Assembly (NCBI GenBank): GCA_937905855.1
Contig: CALCWU010000008.1
Coordinates: forward strand, 1-14,438
Direction: 5' to 3'
Origin: an uncultured Mollicutes bacterium
GTDB lineage: Bacteria > Bacillota_I > Bacilli_A > Acholeplasmatales > Anaeroplasmataceae
DNA length: 14,438 nucleotides
Positions 13,855-14,438 of the stretch are shown piece after piece. The translations under genes were made by a program, and so were the position numbers. The notes below the pieces were generated by a model. It did not search any database, was not told the DNA's origin, and worked only from the letters and a program-made list of their open reading frames with translations. Each line of letters starts with the position of its first letter. Position 1 is the first letter of the stretch.

Positions 13855-14438
13855 TTATGATGTGATATTATCTATTTCATACATTTCAACAAGTTTATAA
13901 TCCTTAGCAGCAATTTCTAACTCCAGATAGGTTCCATTATCACTATATTCTTTTTTATAAATATTAGTGTTTTCGATTAAATAATTTAATATCTTAGCTT
14001 CACTATAAGGAATGAGCAGCTTAATATATTTTGTGTTTGGCTTTATATGCTCGTAAATTTTATCAACAAGGACTTCAATATTAAGTAGTGATTTATTTGA
14101 AAATGGTAAATTATCTATACCAACAATTTGAGTATTTTGATCATCATACATATCATATTTGTTTAAGACATAAAGCATAGGTATTCCCTTTACACCAATG
14201 TCATTTAAAACCTTATTTGTAATATTGATTTGTTCTAAAAAATAACGTGAAGAAATATCTACAATGTGAAGAATATAATCAGCACTTTGAATTTCCTTTA
14301 AGGTTGTTTTAAAGGAATTTATTAGATCATGAGGAAGCTTTGAAACAAAGCCTATGGTATCTACTAAAACAAATTCACAATTATTTATTGTTAGACGTCT
14401 ATTGAAGGTGTTTAAGGTAGCAAAAAGCTTATTTTCAA
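13855..14438 (-). CDS. hflX: HflX-type GTPase, C-terminal part (start beyond the right edge)
   Basis: HflX is a translational GTPase that binds stalled or hibernating 50S ribosomes and helps split them. The minus-strand frame is open from the window edge to the TAA at 13857-13855, giving 193 visible residues. It starts within the GTPase domain: ENKLFATLNTFNRR is the switch I (G2) region and VLVDTIGFVS is the G3 motif. KLPHDLINSFKTTLKEIQSAD is the HflX-specific segment, and LYVLNKYDM is the G4 NKxD motif. After it comes the C-terminal domain ending MYEIDNITS. The P-loop and the N-terminal domain lie outside the window. Only residues from position 14178 on follow an ATG, but the upstream codons carry G2 and G3, so that ATG is internal. 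The family usually has TLD at switch I; here it is TLN. Confidence 0.93.
   Translation of the reverse strand, partial: ENKLFATLNTFNRRLTINNCEFVLVDTIGFVSKLPHDLINSFKTTLKEIQSADYILHIVDISSRYFLEQINITNKVLNDIGVKGIPMLYVLNKYDMYDDQNTQIVGIDNLPFSNKSLLNIEVLVDKIYEHIKPNTKYIKLLIPYSEAKILNYLIENTNIYKKEYSDNGTYLELEIAAKDYKLVEMYEIDNITS

Noticed and set aside
13855..14178. A complete 107-residue minus-strand gene
   Set aside because: The frame stays open to the window edge, and the codons before this ATG encode HflX G2 and G3 motifs. It is the end of hflX.
1..14438. Mobile elements, CRISPR arrays, toxin-antitoxin or phage-defence genes
   Set aside because: No transposase, integrase, repeat-spacer pattern, terminal repeats or defence motif was seen on either strand. 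All substantial frames are accounted for by the listed genes.

Overview
The window looks like chromosomal DNA from a low-GC, spore-forming member of the Bacillota. Three things point there: strong AT bias with AGGAGG-type ribosome binding sites, orthologues of the Bacillus subtilis rqcP (yabO), yabP, yabQ, spoIIE, tilS, hpt, ftsH, dus and lysS neighbourhood, and TGA used as a stop (yabP, tilS and the dehydrogenase-like gene). A lineage near Erysipelotrichales is my guess from this mixture; the sequence does not prove it. I see no IS element, CRISPR array, rRNA, tRNA or prophage gene, and no gene-free stretch above about 140 bases.

Layout. On the minus strand, reading leftward from 12160: spoIIE (frame broken in its phosphatase domain), tilS, hpt, ftsH and rqcP lie nearly end to end and finish at a bidirectional terminator near 6040. 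After a 3.4-kb block of opposite orientation the minus strand resumes with yabP and yabQ (4-bp overlap), then lysS, then an unrecognised gene cut by the left edge. The plus-strand block (2654-6029) holds an iron-alcohol-dehydrogenase-fold protein without its metal ligands, a PlsC-type acyltransferase directly abutting a diacylglycerol-kinase-family lipid kinase, and a small probable lipoprotein. At the right, maf and a dus gene overlap on the plus strand and converge on the C-terminal part of an HflX GTPase that runs off the right edge.

How the genes work together. tilS, hpt, ftsH, rqcP, lysS, maf, dus and hflX are housekeeping genes for tRNA modification and charging, purine salvage, proteolysis, ribosome quality control and nucleotide surveillance. 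SpoIIE, YabP and YabQ belong to sporulation. The plsC/lipid-kinase pair both yield phosphatidate-type lipids.

Points most worth checking: (1) spoIIE is split by a one-base frame break confined to 10700-10722, and adding one base there restores the exact family spacing between catalytic motifs; (2) the dehydrogenase-like protein has lost all three metal-ligand positions while keeping its nucleotide-binding loop; (3) the plus-strand block separates rqcP from yabP, which are adjacent in B. subtilis. I did not find a clearly new multi-gene system here.
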